Origin: Desulfobacteraceae bacterium UBA5623
GTDB lineage: Bacteria; Desulfobacterota; DSM-4660; Desulfatiglandales; Desulfatiglandaceae
Direction of reading: 5' to 3'
Length of the DNA: 6,169 nucleotides
Assembly (NCBI GenBank): GCA_002424495.1
Contig: DIKH01000383.1
Location: forward strand, 1-6,169
Numbering within the stretch: the first letter of the stretch is position 1; each line of letters opens with the position of its first letter. A program made the position numbers and the translations under genes. Below are positions 5,501-6,169 of the stretch, one piece after another. Below the pieces are notes generated by a model. The model saw only the letters and a list, made by a program, of their open reading frames with translations. It did not search any database and had not been told where the DNA came from.

Positions 5501-6169
5501 GAAGCCTGTCAAGAACACCCTCTGAGGTAGGCCTGACTCCGCAGGTATTGATTACATCTAGGACATCCTTTGGCTTGAAGACCCACAGGCAGGTCTGGGT
5601 TTCGTTACAGTAGCGGCGGTTGATATCGCGCAGCCCTTCAAAGAAATCGGAGCGGAGGATATCCGCAATGGATTTTTCCCTGATGTTATCTTTTGAAAAG
5701 GGCATGAGCACGCACGGTTCAACATTGCCGTCAGCATTGATGTGCAATGTAATACGGCCGGCGCTGCACCCTTCGGTGAGTCTTGCATCATTATAAAAAT
5801 CCAGGAGCAGGATGGGCTTCCGCAATCTTGCCGCTTTGACCATGTGGTATATCTCTTTTTTCTGCTCCTCACTCAGGATCAGATCCGGCTCCACACAGGC
5901 CCTGCCCTGGGGCAGGGCAAGTGGTATCCAACCAACGCCAGCCCCGCAGGCGATCATCTCGTCCAGGAATTGATCGGAATAGATCGTGTCAAAGTTTCTT
6001 TGGCTCAGCATGGCGGAAAAGCCTACGATCACGCCAGCCTTGCTCAGCTTGCGCATAAGGGCGGTGGCCCTGGCATAGGTCCCCTTGCCCCTGCGCCTGT
6101 CCGTCTCATCTTCAAGGCCGTCAACACTGATGCTGATGGCGGCATTGCCCAGCCTTGCCAGCCTTTCCA
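5475..6169 (-). CDS. Radical SAM protein with SPASM/twitch-like C-terminus, 5' end cut by the window
   Basis: The frame is open to the right edge; 230 C-terminal residues are visible, 37 of them upstream of the internal Met at 6056. The N-terminal CxxxCxxC cluster motif lies outside, so the family call rests on two other features. First, the 'ISVDGLEDETDRRRGKGTY' segment (about 6082-6133) matches the radical SAM beta-strand 'S-x-DG-x2-x-xHDxxRG' hallmark. Second, CSAGRITLHINADGNVEPC (first Cys encoded at 5766-5768) fits the auxiliary-cluster pattern C-x12-G-x4-C, followed by the usual 'NIREKSIADILRSDFF' stretch. The last cysteines are spaced C-x5-C-x15-C, unlike a canonical SPASM tail, so a twitch domain or altered second cluster is possible. 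Such enzymes commonly modify peptides, proteins or cofactors. It is the first visible gene of the operon and overlaps the B12-type radical SAM gene by 26 bp. Its true start and the promoter lie right of the window. Confidence 0.88.
   Translation of the reverse strand, partial: ERLARLGNAAISISVDGLEDETDRRRGKGTYARATALMRKLSKAGVIVGFSAMLSQRNFDTIYSDQFLDEMIACGAGVGWIPLALPQGRACVEPDLILSEEQKKEIYHMVKAARLRKPILLLDFYNDARLTEGCSAGRITLHINADGNVEPCVLMPFSKDNIREKSIADILRSDFFEGLRDINRRYCNETQTCLWVFKPKDVLDVINTCGVRPTSEGVLDRLHELAEKQQ

Overview
All six genes in this window, plus a seventh that probably starts just past its left edge, read on the minus strand, so the region runs right to left. The gene content (a proteobacterial-type HtpG, TRL-like lipoproteins, and a cobalamin-binding radical SAM enzyme beside a SPASM-type radical SAM enzyme) suggests an anaerobic Desulfobacterota ('deltaproteobacterial') or related genome. 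This is inferred from the style of the proteins; no marker gene settles it. There is no rRNA, tRNA, CRISPR array, transposase or integrase here.

Region A (6169 down to 3017) is a compact operon of four overlapping genes. In order of transcription they are a radical SAM/SPASM-type protein (its N-terminus lies beyond the right edge), a B12-binding-domain radical SAM protein, a small integral membrane protein resembling the 'small multi-drug export' family, and a class I SAM-dependent methyltransferase. Each start lies inside the end of the gene before it, so translational coupling is likely. The promoter is outside the window. Three SAM-using enzymes plus a membrane protein suggest synthesis or modification of a small molecule, lipid or peptide, but the substrate cannot be read from the sequence. 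This is the least understood and most interesting part.

Region B (2990 down to 2276) has its own convincing sigma70-type promoter (TTGACA, 17 bp, TACATT). It drives two small tandem lipoprotein genes, both resembling the TRL-like family but strongly diverged from each other. Their function is unknown.

Region C (2130 down to 103) is htpG, encoding the full-length Hsp90 chaperone. It has a sigma70-like promoter (TTGACA, 16 bp, TATATT) and a leader of about 65 nt. A perfect sigma32-style -35 heptamer lies upstream but lacks the matching -10 element.

Region D (1 to 102) holds no gene, but carries a third near-consensus promoter (TTGACA, 17 bp, TATACT) firing left out of the window, with two small inverted repeats around and after its likely start point. 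The intergenic stretches (1-102, 2032-2275, 2931-3016) are all under 300 bases, and none contains a convincing rho-independent terminator.
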